Shown: positions 11,385 to 23,286, counted from the first letter of the stretch. The stretch: 64,000 nt of DNA from Phallus indusiatus (GCA_027605045.1 JAQFWX010000095.1:184508-248507); one strand, 5' to 3'. A program made the numbers and translations. The notes: a model not told the origin generated them from the sequence alone.

Positions 11385-14300
11385 TTAGGACCTACCGTGA
11401 TCGTCGTCGTCGCTGCTTTGCTCATCGTCCTTGTTGTTGTTCCATTCGTCTTGGTCAGAGTTCTCTTTATTATCTGCCTCATATCCGTCATAGATATTTT
11501 CTTCATTTTCGCTATCTTCTCCATTTTCGTTATCTTCTCCATCCTCTGAGATACTGCCATCATACTCGTCCAGAGTCTCATCCGATCCGTGCATGTTTAG
11601 GTACAGCTCCGTCATCGGATGAACCCCCACCATGTATCCTCTCTCGGACGGCGTCAAAACAGGCCCTAGATATTCCCGTTCCAGGATCTCTTCCCAAGAA
11701 ACCAACTCGTCAGGCCATATCACACATTCCCAAAGTCCAGCCATATGAAACGCGTGCTTTTGTAGCGACAATAGAGCTAATCCCACACGAAACCGATCCA
11801 GAAACCATGAATCCGTCGCTTTGAAAGATCCATCGACTGGTGGGAAAGGTATAGTATCGACAATACATGAAATGAACGAGTACTGGGAATTCTCGTTCAT
11901 GTAAGGCACGTGCGCGACAACATTAACCTCTTCTGCGTCATAGATTATCCCGAATAACATGAACCACTCCGGTAGGTTTTTCGTAGAAACAAGCCCCTGT
12001 TCGAAACGCAATTGCCAGTTAATCAGATGAGTCTTTAAGCTTGATTCAATCGCTTTAGCTAATTGACCCAACGCTTCCGTTTTGTTTTTCGGTCTCGGGT
12101 GCGACGATGGAGGGCAGGCCAACTCGTCAGGCCATGCAGCTGGTCCTTGAATAGCTACCACTAAAGCTGGGTTCAAAACTGTTGCTCGAAGATTCACATC
12201 AAGTGTAAGTGGTGTCATTTCTATTGGGACAGTTTGGACAGGATGCAAAAGTAGCGAGAAGTCGACAGGGGAATGATCAGTACTTAGCGCAGTCGGAAAG
12301 CGCGACTGTGTATCACTAAAATAAATTTAGTAGTTATCGACGAAGTTGAAAGATTGAGAGACCATACTATTTTAGCCAACAGCATGGGGTACACATAAAA
12401 GGACTTGATATGGCCATCTTGGCTTCGAGTTCATGAGATAGGTACTGAAACACATCTTTGAAATGCTCTAAACAATGAACGGTATCAGGACAAAGGTTTT
12501 GTAACGGAATTTTATCGTAGACGTTGAGTCGTTCTTTACGCGCAGGGGTTGAGAGGTAGAAGTCAGGACAGAATGATTGAGAATCCAGGTGTCGTGTTCG
12601 CAACTCTTCTTTCCCTAGTGGAACAAAGCTTTCTTTTCGTTGGGATATCCACGTTTGCAGGATTTGCTTAGGCAGAATTTGGAATAAATCCCACGGGTCC
12701 AAAATTGGCTGTAGAAACAATTAGAACCAGAACTAAAGAAAAGTGATAAGTTACAACCTGGCGTTTTGTCGGGACCCAAGTTGCTGTGAGCCAATCTTCA
12801 GGGAGCGAAATCTTTAACTGGGACTGCCAATTCTCAATGAAGTTTAGAAGAAAATCCTTTTGTGATCCTAAATTCTGCACATAAGAGAAACTCTCGAAAG
12901 TCCATGAACAATATTGGCTATCGGGGTATTAAGGAAAAAACTGAAAGATTCGGTTGTTACTTACGGTAGTGGGTTCAATCCTGCACGACGTATGCAATCT
13001 GACAGACACTGAGATGCAGTTTCGGCATGATTTTGCTCGCTGACAATAGTATCGCGCATTTTGACATCCGCATATTGGTCCTGTTCAGCGTATTTGAGGT
13101 CTTTCGGTATATCCCATTGCATGTTGACCTGCGAAATAGCAGACTGATCCAAATTATCAAGGGCTCGGCAAATCCTCTTTGTGTGTCGTTGGATCATCAG
13201 CAAAACAGCGGCATTGCTCGCACGCTTTAAAACATTCCTGTTGTCAAAAAGATTAAATATAAAGGGCGGCATCGGAATGCAGATAAATTCCCATTTCGTC
13301 GGGGCACCATTATCGTCGCACTCAAGGATTGTAGGCATAAATGTGTAAATATCGATCTGAAGCGCGTCATACACTAGTCCGTGAATAAATAACCATTCAG
13401 GAAGTGCGAACCTCTCCTAAGGATATGATCATTAAGTTATAATTGGGTTCAGAAGCATACATCTCACGTCAGAAGTTTTTCGTTTTTCTCTCCAGTCAAT
13501 GATTACGCGGTCAAGTAATAGCGTTAATGTCGGTTCAATAGCCACCAGGAGAGGCATTAAAGTCTCAGAAACCCGATTATCTTCGATTCTATTATTTCGA
13601 AGGGCACTTGCAAACTCCCTGTGTTTGCCGAAAGGGTGCAAGGGTTGGGGGAGTAAAACGATAGGAACCAGCCCGTATTTCGTCCACTGTGGTTTAGAGC
13701 TCCTATTAAAAACGTGGATGGAGTCAACCACCTCCCGCTTTGGAGATCTAACAAAGCCTTGACAACATGTCAACAATGCAGAAATGGAAGTCATACCCAA
13801 GTTGAATAACACCAAACCAATCAAATAATGTGAATAAAAGCCACGAGGTATTGCGTTGGGCATCCATTTCGCAGCGGCAGGCGGTAAGACCAGGATACGA
13901 AAATATATGTAGCAACACTCTAGACAGGTTCGTGTAGTATTCAAAGGGATCATGTGTGTCTGGGATGAGTTGTGGTTCAGGAAATTCAAGCATGTCAATC
14001 TTGGTAGCATCAGCATATGATACGAACGGAGTTTCAAGACGAAGGAGTCGAGACCCATGCGAAAGATAGTCGAAATATTGCTTCAAGGATTCCCATAGAA
14101 TGGTGGAAAGAATGTCGATTTTCTTGGGTAGAGCCTATTACGCATAGTCAAAAAGGTATTGATGGGCATTGAAAACTCTCACTACCTCCCAATCTTCGGG
14201 GATTACAAGATATATTGAATATGAGATCATGTTGGTTCGATAAATTTTTAACGCTTTTTCTATGGCTTGCATTGGATAGTCTCCATATTCAGGAAAACGT

Positions 14301-14409
14301 GGGTACGCTTTCCAATCCTGTCTACGATAATCAACCCTAAAATGATCATATTCACCTCGACCAGCAGCGCAATTACTCACCTTTGATTTGTTAAGATTCT
14401 GTCAACCAT
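11385..14409 (-). CDS. Unrecognised large accessory protein with two related domains
   Basis: This is a gene of about eight exons with no family I can name. It starts at ATG 14409 (MVDRILTNQ, joined to VDYRRQDW after a 14335-14381 intron) and ends after a very acidic Asp/Glu/Asn-rich tail (about 11390-11580). Two halves look alike. Half 1 has a first IPEDW (near 14195), then AIEPTLTLLL..IIDW, ALPEWLFIHGLVYD and AAVLLMIQRHTKR (13180-13560). Half 2 has SLPEDW (near 12800), then AIESSLKTHLINWQ, NLPEWFMLFGIIYD and RVGLALLSLQKHAF (11750-12060). The plus-strand neighbour carries one similar unit. No signal peptide or clear transmembrane anchor is visible. Exon joins between 13750 and 13950 are uncertain because two frames compete. 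It is head-to-head with the gene at 14561. Confidence 0.6.
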
Positions 14410-14560
14410 GTTATGATTCAGATGTTGAGAGCTTTCGCCGTCACAGACGCGCTCGGCGGCGGACGACCCTTACCGGAGAGCCTGGCTGTACAGCCCAAAA
14501 AGCAAAAAATATATTATCGATGCTTCATCGATGCTGATTATAATAAGGAATGGAGTATAA
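14410..14560. promoter_or_regulatory. Bidirectional promoter of the accessory gene pair
   Basis: Only about 150 bases lie between the two start codons. The core has AGCAAAAAATATATTATC at about 14500-14519, then ATGCTTCATC, and a TATAAA directly before the plus-strand ATG. The AT-rich core and flanks recur in the partial copy at 16655-16690 with few changes. This suggests conserved function or recent copying. The plus gene could also start at the second Met (14591), about 40 bases after the TATAAA. Confidence 0.5.
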
Positions 14561-16230
14561 ATGGACACCGTCGAAGAATTCCTCCTCGCCATGCCTCGCA
14601 CTACCACTGGTAATCCAGCGGTGCCTAGAGTCACAGTACAAAGATCTAGTACGGAACAACCACGACCAAACCCGGCACAAGCAGCTCAAGCCCAGGCTCC
14701 AAGTCCGCTGACGCGATGGCTTCAGTCCTACGGCGTTCCTTTTACCACTGGGTCTCAAAAGAAAGGATCGACAGATTCCCAATACAGTATCACAGCTAGG
14801 TTTGGGTTTCTTCTCCATCATAGGTTTGAGTGGTGCTAAAGTCTGTTATGATCCATTTCAGTAACGTAACAACATCAGAACTTGAATCTGAGTACAGATG
14901 GTTATTCCACGAGACCATTGATTCTGTGCCTTTCACCGTAACTGCTAGTGGTGCAAACCTGATAAACAACTTGAGAAAATTGTTTGGGGGCACAGGCCTG
15001 GACTCACAGCCACAAGACGTGTTTAGCCTTCCTAAAGAATGGTTTACAGCTGAAGGGGTTAGCATTATAGATCTTATCCATACGCATTGAAATGTTCATC
15101 AAATTCACAGCTCTCACCCACAGCGTCGCCTAAGGATTTTGAAAATTTTTGGCGCCACAATCTTCGCAGCTTTTTGAATGTATATGATCCAAAGCAGGAG
15201 CACGTCAAATTTCGTCGTCAGAAAGACATAGAAAACGCTAAATTCCCCGAGCCAAATGTTTTGAACATGAGACATAAAAAACTTGGAGGGGGTGGAATCG
15301 CATGGAACCTTACACTTTTTCTCGCGTCACCAACCCTCACAATGCCCCCTGATTCTGAAATGGACGTAGAGCGTCTGCATGGCAATCCTTTAAGCGGTTT
15401 CTTTAATGTTCCAGAGTGCAGGACAACCTCGTGAGTTCTCGTTACTCTCTCGTCAGTGTTCATCATCTGTTTATGCTACATACATACGCCTAGAAACCTG
15501 CCAATTTCTTTCCGCGAAGAACTACTCTGCTTTGGATCTAAACCAAAGCCCGATTTTGTGGCCAGAATTGAACCCGATATTATTCAAGAAGATCGCCTCG
15601 ATTATGATTTGTATCCAATCACTACCCTTGGAGAAACCAAAAAAAAAATCAAAAAATTACCAAAACCGACACATAAAAAACAAGACCCAACTCGGCTCCA
15701 GGTTCCGTCTAGTAGTGCAGCCTCGGATGGGCTCAGCATTCCCTCTGAATTTGGCGCCAAGCTTCAAATAACAGCTCAACTTGCATTCTCGGCATACCCG
15801 TCATTGGTGGTGATTATTGCTTCCCTGATTGCTACATGGCAGACCTCACCTCCCATATCAAAAGGCAAAAAACAAGTTGAAGCTGAGGTATGAATTATTT
15901 ACTCTAGATGAGTGGAGAATATTTATGTCGTTATAGGATTATCAGATTCCCGAGTACGCTGTAATATACGGCATCGGATACGCCTCAAATGGACTCCTCA
16001 TATATGCGTTTTTTCCATGTGTGATGGAGTGGAACAAAAACCAAAATCCCTCGAAATGGGGATTTGCGTCGGTGCTTGTTTGTAGGGAATTTTCCGAGGT
16101 GTTTCGAACCCACGACGTGTCACTTCGATTTAAATTGATCAAAATTCTTTTGATGTTACAGCAACACGCTGTGAGGCTCAAGGATGAGATAAAGGCGGTC
16201 AAAAGATGGCCACAGGCATTCCTAAGTTAG
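14561..16230 (+). CDS. Unrecognised accessory protein, possible nuclease-like fold
   Basis: Five exons join in frame: about 14561-14796, 14860-15058, 15112-15430, 15494-15889 and 15937-16230, giving roughly 480 residues. The N-terminus is a Pro/Gln/Ala-rich stretch followed by LTRWLQSYGVPFTTG. The middle has a neutral region (VERLHGNPLSGFFNVPEC) and then KPKPDFVARIEPDI, about 30 residues before GETKKK. That spacing resembles the P-D ... E-x-K of PD-(D/E)XK nucleases, but this is inference. After a Lys-rich linker comes a C-terminal domain (IPEYAVIYGIGYASNGLLIY ... RFKLIKILLMLQQHAVRL) that matches both domains of the divergent neighbour. No signal peptide is seen. The start at 14561 or 14591 is undecided. 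Confidence 0.6.
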
Positions 16231-16432
16231 AAGTCTATGATAGTGCGCAAGGGTTTAATTCCCGCTTTTTTACTCGTGTCAATGCTGATTTTGTAAAACT
16301 ATGTATTTAAGGAGGGAGCAAGAGAGATGTACCATGCGACTATATTTAGTCTAGTATTCACTACGCTCCCTAATCGCGTGTGTTCCCGTGTCACATGCAC
16401 CGCGTTGGCAACAAGCCCTATCATATCGTGAT
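16231..16432. other. Spacer between the accessory plus gene and its broken copy
   Basis: About 200 bases of AT-rich sequence after the stop of the plus gene. No gene is seen. It separates the intact unit from a direct partial duplicate 2.13 kb downstream of its source. Confidence 0.4.
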
Positions 16433-17203
16433 GCTTTCCAATCCTGTCTACGATAATAAGCCTTAATAGAAACAATTAAATTCAGCAGCGTCAGTGGTCA
16501 CTCTCTATCTTCAATGATTTGTTGAGATGCTGTGTCGACCAAGTTATAAATTTATAATTCCGAGCCTTCATCAGACGTCGACGCGCCGTGAACGACCCTT
16601 GCTGAACAGAAAGAAAAAATTAGCCTAAGAACCTGGTTGTACAACCCAAACAGCAAAAAATATATATTATCAATGCTTCATCCATGTTGAATAAGATGAG
16701 AAATGGTGTATAAATGGACAATGTCCGCCAAAAATCATAACACAAGAATTCTCCTCGCCATGCCTCGCACCACTAACCGGGTCAGCGGTGCCTACAATCA
16801 TGGTACGGACCATGAGCAGGCTCAGTACCAGCAGCTCAAGCCCAGCCTCCAAGTCTCCAAATCGGCTGACACAGTGGCTTAAACGATACGGTATATCATT
16901 TACCACTGGATCTCATAAGAAATAGAACAGGAAATCCCCAGTACAGCATCACAGTGCGGCCAGGTTTGGGTTTCTTCTCCACCGTAGATTTTGAGTGATG
17001 CTGAAGTCCGATATGATGTGCTTCAATAACGTAAACAACACCAGAACTTGAATCTGAATGCAGATGATTATTCCACGAGACCATTAATTCTGTACCTTTC
17101 ACCATAACTGCTAGTGATGCAAACCTGATAGGCAGCTTAAGAAAATTGTGTAGAGGTGGACTCACAACACAAAACGTATTTAGCCTTCCGGCAGTATGGT
17201 TTA
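16433..17203 (+). pseudogene. Partial broken copy of the accessory pair (promoter plus 5' half of the plus gene)
   Basis: The stretch begins GCTTTCCAATCCTGTCTACG, which also occurs at about 14308 in exon 2 of the minus gene. From there it runs collinear with about 14308-15048: start of the minus gene, shared promoter, exon 1 of the plus gene, intron 1 and most of exon 2. Similarity is lost after GGTTTACA near 17203. The copy is dead. The first ATG reading hits a stop within about ten codons because of an extra segment near 16722. The reading from 16760 carries a stop before the intron. The minus-gene start is also ruined. It is a direct repeat in the same orientation. Confidence 0.75.
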
Positions 17204-20200
17204 CACGTCATGCGTATCTGCTACTTTATACCATAGATTATCTGAGCAGTGAGTTTGATGAAGATGGTAGGTTCATGCTTGAAAATATTTACTGTAAAGA
17301 TCTGCAGTACTATCTCCACCTTTGATATTTAAGCCAGTAAAGACGGTTACACCATTTACATAACGATTTCTTTTTTCGTTTAGTAAACTCGTTAAAAGAA
17401 CAATATTTCTTTCTGTTAGACAAACCAATGGGTAAAGAAGTCCTCACGCGTTTCAAGTTGGTTTGGGCAAAGACCTACTAGTACAAATCTTTCAAGGTAG
17501 AGTTCAGCTGAACCCAATATCTTCAATCCCGCGACGACACTCATCACATCGACTTTAATTCTTTTAGTAAATATCATGGCAGACGACGTATGATTTACCG
17601 TCTGCGCAAGCTGTGGCTCCTCAAGTAGCGAAGCGAGTCGAGTTAGTGAAGGGGTAATGACCGACAACGCTGACCCTAAACTGCATATCAATGAGCCCAT
17701 TCGCGTAAGCCGCTCTGCTTATGCATATTCACTGGCATAACCTTCCTGAAGATATATAATCGTATTGCCGCAAGCGTATTCAATCGTAGTCAAGGTCCAA
17801 GGAACGTTAAAGAGTATGCTGTAGAGCAGTCTCTTTTCTAACATGAAAGGCCACAAATTAGAATAACCAAAAGAGAGTAGCGATATTATTATCCAGGCTG
17901 GAATAGACCGAACAAACACCTCGTCGACGCGAATTCATCGGTTGCCTTTTTGCCTCTCAGAGTCGAGATTCGCCAAATCTGAAACCAACTCAAAGAAAAG
18001 TGCGTTTTTTCCAGTCTCCTTTGCAGACTTGCAATTGCAACTTTCTCGTTCCCACAGAGTTGGAATATATTTGCCATCAGATCCAGAATGCTGTTTGGAT
18101 TTGGTTTGAATCAGGCTTCGTCCAATTAGGTGGAAACAATTAAACTGACCCATGGGTTATGGAGGTAGGTTGGTGTTTTAGGGGTAGAACTATATTATTT
18201 CCTTCTATACCTTTCGAACAGCATCATTGGCTTTGTGATTGAACTTTACTTTATCTCTTCGAATTGTCATTGGCAACTTGAAGGGGTTTCAGGTTTCAGG
18301 GCGGATGAATTAGCGCTCAACCATCAACCATCCTTAGGCCTTATTCTTCGCCTACCATATCTCACAATGAACAAACCAGCGACCTCAGCTGAGCTGGAAC
18401 TATTCTCGAAGGGGACTAGGAGAGAGGACTAGAAGTTAAGGCCGATCAAGCACTCGTTGTGGACTGCGGCGGAAGAGAATACAAACGTCAAGCTAGTAGT
18501 CGGATACACATGGATCAAGTGCGTGTTTGGAGACAATTCGCTGAAAGCAGGACCAAACCTTGACTCAAGTCCCGGTGATTACAGTATGCGATTATGTACT
18601 TAGTGTCTCTTTGAGATCGAGTATCTGAAACTCGAAGGTGACGCGATCGTAATGGTGTACACGAGTTATAGGAACAAGTGAGTTCTGTGTAAATACTTAT
18701 CAGTCCCCCTTCTTTTCTTATTATGGGCGGTGATCTCTGACCACATGCTTTTAAGATGCAGAAATGTCATCCGGAACAATCGACCTTCCGCATACTAGGT
18801 CATCACTGGTGTGCATCTCATCATCGTCACCTTGTAGATAATCCTTTTGGGCAATTCGACATACGAGCGTGGATGATCGCGTTACTCATTTTCACGCCCA
18901 TGCATAGGATTTAATTGAAGGATTCTTGGCAGCTTGGTAACATTTGGAAATTACATTAGGCGAATTAAAGAGCATCGAATTACTGTCTTTCGCACGTCTA
19001 ATTTTACATAACGATCCTTGGAGTTCATGAAAAAGTGTGAGCCTGAAAATAGATGGTAGGAAAAACGTTCGTATCGCGCTAAGTCTTTTTGGCAACCAAA
19101 GGTACATCCTGGAGCCCGCCGCAGTCCAGGTGAGGTTGTTTCTGGTTTTACATCAAAACGGAGTTTTATTTTTGTCAAAGGCATCATCTGAGTCAACAGG
19201 GAATTTGATATTTCTTATCGCCAGACGAGGTACCACAGTGGCACTATAAGTGGTCTAGATTACGCCTTACGGAAGTAAAGCACACGTGGCAGAACTTTTA
19301 TTTTATTATCAATTGGCATGTTTACAGCTTTATGTTCAGCATAGTGGCTGCTTTGGGGCGTCCTCGCTTGGGCAGAGGCAACGAAAAACTCTTGAAAGTT
19401 CGCCCTCCATTTATGGATATGCTTTGACCTGTCGCAATAATGATAGCTATGGACCGGGCGAAAATTCATGCAACAAACCTACCGGTAATGAAGGATGATT
19501 TCCTCAGACGATAGGAAAGCTACCAGACCGGCAATTTCTTCAGATTTCAGTTTCGTTTTACGCGGTTTGCTCAGCGCTTTGTGGTAATACAGGAACTGAA
19601 GCATCAGCGATAAGCAAATTCCTTCAAATGTATGAGACTCATGTTATATTTCCGCATTTACTTCTGGACCTCCTTCGCTGCCGAACCCCGGGCCCGACGT
19701 TAAAGGACGGAGCGCGGGTTCCTGACCAGTAACAATCAGTTTCTCTGGCTCTCTTAAATTATTCCACATGAGCATACCCATATCCATGACGATAACCCCA
19801 GGAGCGTATGAATTCACGATTATTCTGTACTAATGGCCCTGGCCTTATGGCGAAAAATCAGTCAATGATTAGAGGGCCAGATCAAAATTTGATGTTCTTA
19901 TCATCTACTTACCTACTGATTGAAGTTCCTATATGGAGAATTTAATTTCAATGTATACCGTGAAGGGAGTAGCGTGACTAGAACCGATGTCAAACTGTGT
20001 GTCTTGTTTATCTTTACTTTCTTTTCGGCCAATGATCCACTGACGATAATTTTAAGGTTTGACTGTTTTTATAGGGCTTGGAGAGAAACATCATATCGGC
20101 GCCGGCATGTTCGACCATGTAAATACTAGATTTCCGATCCCCATGAATATTTTTATCGATCATGGCTGAGCGCTGAGCGCTGCTGAGCATCTTCATGCTT

Positions 20201-21361
20201 CGCTGTCATTTCTTAATTGGGTATGGCTAGTTGAATCGGAATGGATCCGGCATAACATACTATGAATAATAGGGTTGATATTGCGTATTACTGCGTATTC
20301 ACTACCTGCTTGGGAGATGCATTTTATTGACCATTGAAAATGCATGGTTGTATTACAACGTACCGCGTCAGCCTGGTTGTTTCGAAATACTGTAAAGTCA
20401 ATTAATGCCTGGACTCGCTCTTCGCAGGGAGTAAGGAATCAACACCAAAATTGAGTACTGATGGCTTGTCTCTAGTATGTCGTCGCACGGATTGGTAGCC
20501 TGAAGATTACTGAGGACAATGTTATCTCCATCTTTGACTTGACAATTCGCAGCGCAATGGATTTCAATGCTACGCCAGTAACGATAACGGTTCGTCTCCT
20601 AGTAGAATTCTTGACGAGTCATTAAATGGGATAGTACTATCAGATAGATGTTACGTTAGTGGAGGTGGGGCGTTGATTAGAGAGAACATCCGTTAATATA
20701 TGCGCTAGTACCTGATTGGAATGACATTGAGAAACGCCGCTCTCAGTGCCGGACATGTTGTAATATGAAATGAAGCTGAGTTTTTTCCGCGACCGAGATA
20801 CTGAGACAGCCCTAAGATCGCATCGCAATTCCAGAAATATAACCATCCCGATGATCATTGATTGATAAAGATCTATGACATCGGCCGGTGACCTGTTCGT
20901 ACGCCGGCCTTCTGTTTAATGATTAGTCTGGCGAGAGCCAAGTCGCAAGGCCGGAGTTTTCAATTGTTGCCGAGGAAGCTTGGTTTATCCTTGTAACAGC
21001 CTTATGTAAAGGGCGATTACTTTGGGAAAAAACAGAATTTCACAAAAATTTTGGCAAAAAAAGGTTCAAGAATTTGCTCAGCCTTGCCTCATTATCCGAC
21101 ATACCTAACAAATCAAAGTTTCAATGTCTACTCCTCCTCAAGCATGCCATTACTCGAATCACACCGATTCACAGAAATAAAGGTTAATGGGCGGTCTACC
21201 AGAATTTGATCACCAACTTATCCACCACTGAAGCGCTGATGCTCCGTTTCTCTTTGTTGGCAAGCCGTTTTTACACGCAACTTTTTACTTCATATCGATT
21301 TGATTTTCCAGGTTCCCAACATTTGGAATACGACTTATTCTAAATTCGGAGGGCAGTAACA
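17204..21361. other. Gene-poor stretch, no convincing gene
   Basis: About 4.2 kb carries only short, mutually inconsistent open frames on both strands, unlike the dense flanks. I found no transposase, reverse transcriptase or terminal-repeat signature by eye. One cluster of minus-strand frames (17416-18153) is listed separately. Confidence 0.45.
17416..18153 (-). pseudogene. Possible remnant of a gene with hydrophobic segments
   Basis: Three overlapping or abutting minus-strand frames follow each other: 18153-17935, 17919-17719 and 17700-17416. The middle one contains a strongly hydrophobic stretch (PAWIIISLLSFGYSN). Together they could be a decayed protein of about 230 residues, but I could not join them with good GT-AG introns, and stops fall between them. 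No family is recognised. This may be chance open frames. Confidence 0.2.
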
Positions 21362-21368
21362 TATAAAA
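21362..21368 (+). promoter_or_regulatory. TATA box upstream of the Pyr4-like gene
   Basis: TATAAAA lies 105 bases before the Met at 21473 and 63 before an in-frame Met at 21431. The spacing suits transcription starting upstream of 21473. Confidence 0.45.
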
Positions 21369-21472
21369 AGGAGTTCAACATCCTGGCTACGGCGGACTCA
21401 CAGCTCGGTTCGCATTTTAACCCTCCAACCTTGATTCCCCTCTCTCTTCCAAGACTAGTTTATCCCCCCTCA

Positions 21473-22365
21473 ATGAGTACGCATAAGACACCCAAGAATT
21501 ATTCCAATCTTTTGGCAGGATGTTTGAATGCTTCATGTGGGATACTGTGGACAACCGCATACATCCTGTATGTACAGCAGGCCCGCAAAGATAATAGCTA
21601 TGGGATGCCTCTTTTGGCTCTCATACTCAACATTAGCTGGGAATTTGTCTATACCTTTGTGTACCATCTCAACGGCGTAGGAAGGCTCTTTCACTTTCCC
21701 TGGGTCTTCATTGACGGGTATGTAAACCTCACTTTCAATGTTATTCAAACGAATTTATATCGTTCTAGTTTCCTTTTCTACGAGACGCTGAAGCATGGTC
21801 CTGAGATGTGGGAGAAAACAAGTCCAATCGTAGCTGACAACTTCGGCGCAATCGTTTTCATCAGTTTGTTCGTTGCAACAACTGCCCAGTGGACTTTTGC
21901 TAGCCAATTCTCCAGCTACAACGCTAGCTTCTGGTCTGCATATGTTTGTCAAAATGTAGGGATAGTTTCATATGATGTCTATGTCAGATGTCAGACACTG
22001 ACCTCAGTAGGTATTGTCATGGGGTTCTCTCTGGATGTTGTTGACTCGGGGAGACAGTACTGGTCACTCGATGCCAATCTGGTAGGAAATTGATTTTGCC
22101 TTACTTCTTCAAAGCTTAGTGATGTTGTAAAAGGTGGTGTCGTTTCCTTGGTAGTCTTGCTGCCAATCTTCGTTATGCGTACCGGGTTAAGGCCTGGCCA
22201 CAAAAATATGGATTCATCTCTGGCGTATTTTCTACTTGGATTCTGTGGATGCCTTGTCTCGCCGATTTAATATATCCGATTGTGTTCAACTATATCGGAC
22301 AAAAGCCGAATCTTTTTACTGGAGGTGCAAGCAATGCAACCTCATTTTTTATTAGCCCGTTTTGA
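21473..22365 (+). CDS. Pyr4-family-like integral membrane terpene cyclase
   Basis: The protein has about seven hydrophobic segments and the pattern of the small Pyr4/PaxB-type cyclases. These act on prenylated or epoxidised meroterpenoid and indole-diterpene precursors at the endoplasmic reticulum. Seen here: YGMPLLALILNISWEFVY with an acidic Glu in a membrane helix, then a helix with FIDGYVN, then DNFGAIVFISLF and TAQWTFASQFSSYNASFWSA. A last exon reads WCRFLGSLAANLRYAYR ... WMPCLADLIYP. In Pyr4, one Glu and one Asp are reported as essential, and the Glu of SWEF and an Asp of FID or ADLIYP are candidates here. One intron ends near 22138. Its donor is unclear (GTACTG near 22056 keeps frame). 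An upstream Met at 21431 is possible. No other biosynthetic gene lies nearby, so the substrate is unknown. Confidence 0.65.
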
Positions 22366-23286
22366 TTAGGAAGCTCTGCATACGTCTTTATAGATTAAAA
22401 CCTCCGCTCGAAATATTCGAGGTCTGATATGGCATTTGAAAGAAACTGGATGACTGTATTTAACAGAGTAAATAAATGGTGTAACAGGAAGCAACTAGAC
22501 CTTATAAAACTCGTCCTCAAATTTGTTGTGTGTGAAACTTTCGTCGACAGCTGAGATGATAAGTTGAGAACCGATAGATAGATGCAGCGGCAACAAATAG
22601 TGTTCACCCGGCCGGGAACGCTAATCTTCAAAGAAATTTTAAATTAGCATCTGTCAAGGAAAACGTTTTACCTTCTTTTGAAGGCTAACGCGAGGTTGGC
22701 TGAATCAAAATCATCGGATCGCTAAAGGTTAAGATCATGTACATTTCACATAGGAGATTAAGATAAGATGAAGTATACCATATATGTCCCTTCAGCACGG
22801 TGGCATTCCTAAGAATTTCATATCCTTGATAAACATCTGTTTTGTTTGCTCTTTGTGGAACGCCCAGTGAAGTAAAAATGATCCCCAGCAATATACTTCA
22901 TCAACTTGAATCGGCGTTAGTATATTTTAATCTTTCTTTCTGTACGTCGCTGAACGGCCGTACTGGCTAAAAAGAGAGTTGTAATGGCGGACATCGTCAT
23001 GAGATACTATTGCGCAGCAAAACCATGATTTGAAATTGTGAGGCACTTACTGTGCCAGCTGAGTCATGGGAAGCTGGGAACCACACAATTATATCTAAAG
23101 TTTCTCTTCATCTTGATGAAGTTCGGGCACTTGTCTAGAAGCGTTTGAGAGAACGACTGCGCGCTCAACGTTCAACGTTCAACTTTCGTCCTCTTCTGTG
23201 ACAAGTGATGGTCAGTGCTTTTACCAGCCCTCAGGAATTTATGACCCAATCGTTCAGTTCCCGTCGTGTCTCTTCAGCGAGCTACT
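22366..23286. other. Intergenic, nothing supported
   Basis: About 920 bases between the cyclase-like gene and a decayed copy of the accessory pair. Only short open frames without family features are seen, and no repeat or RNA gene. Confidence 0.4.
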
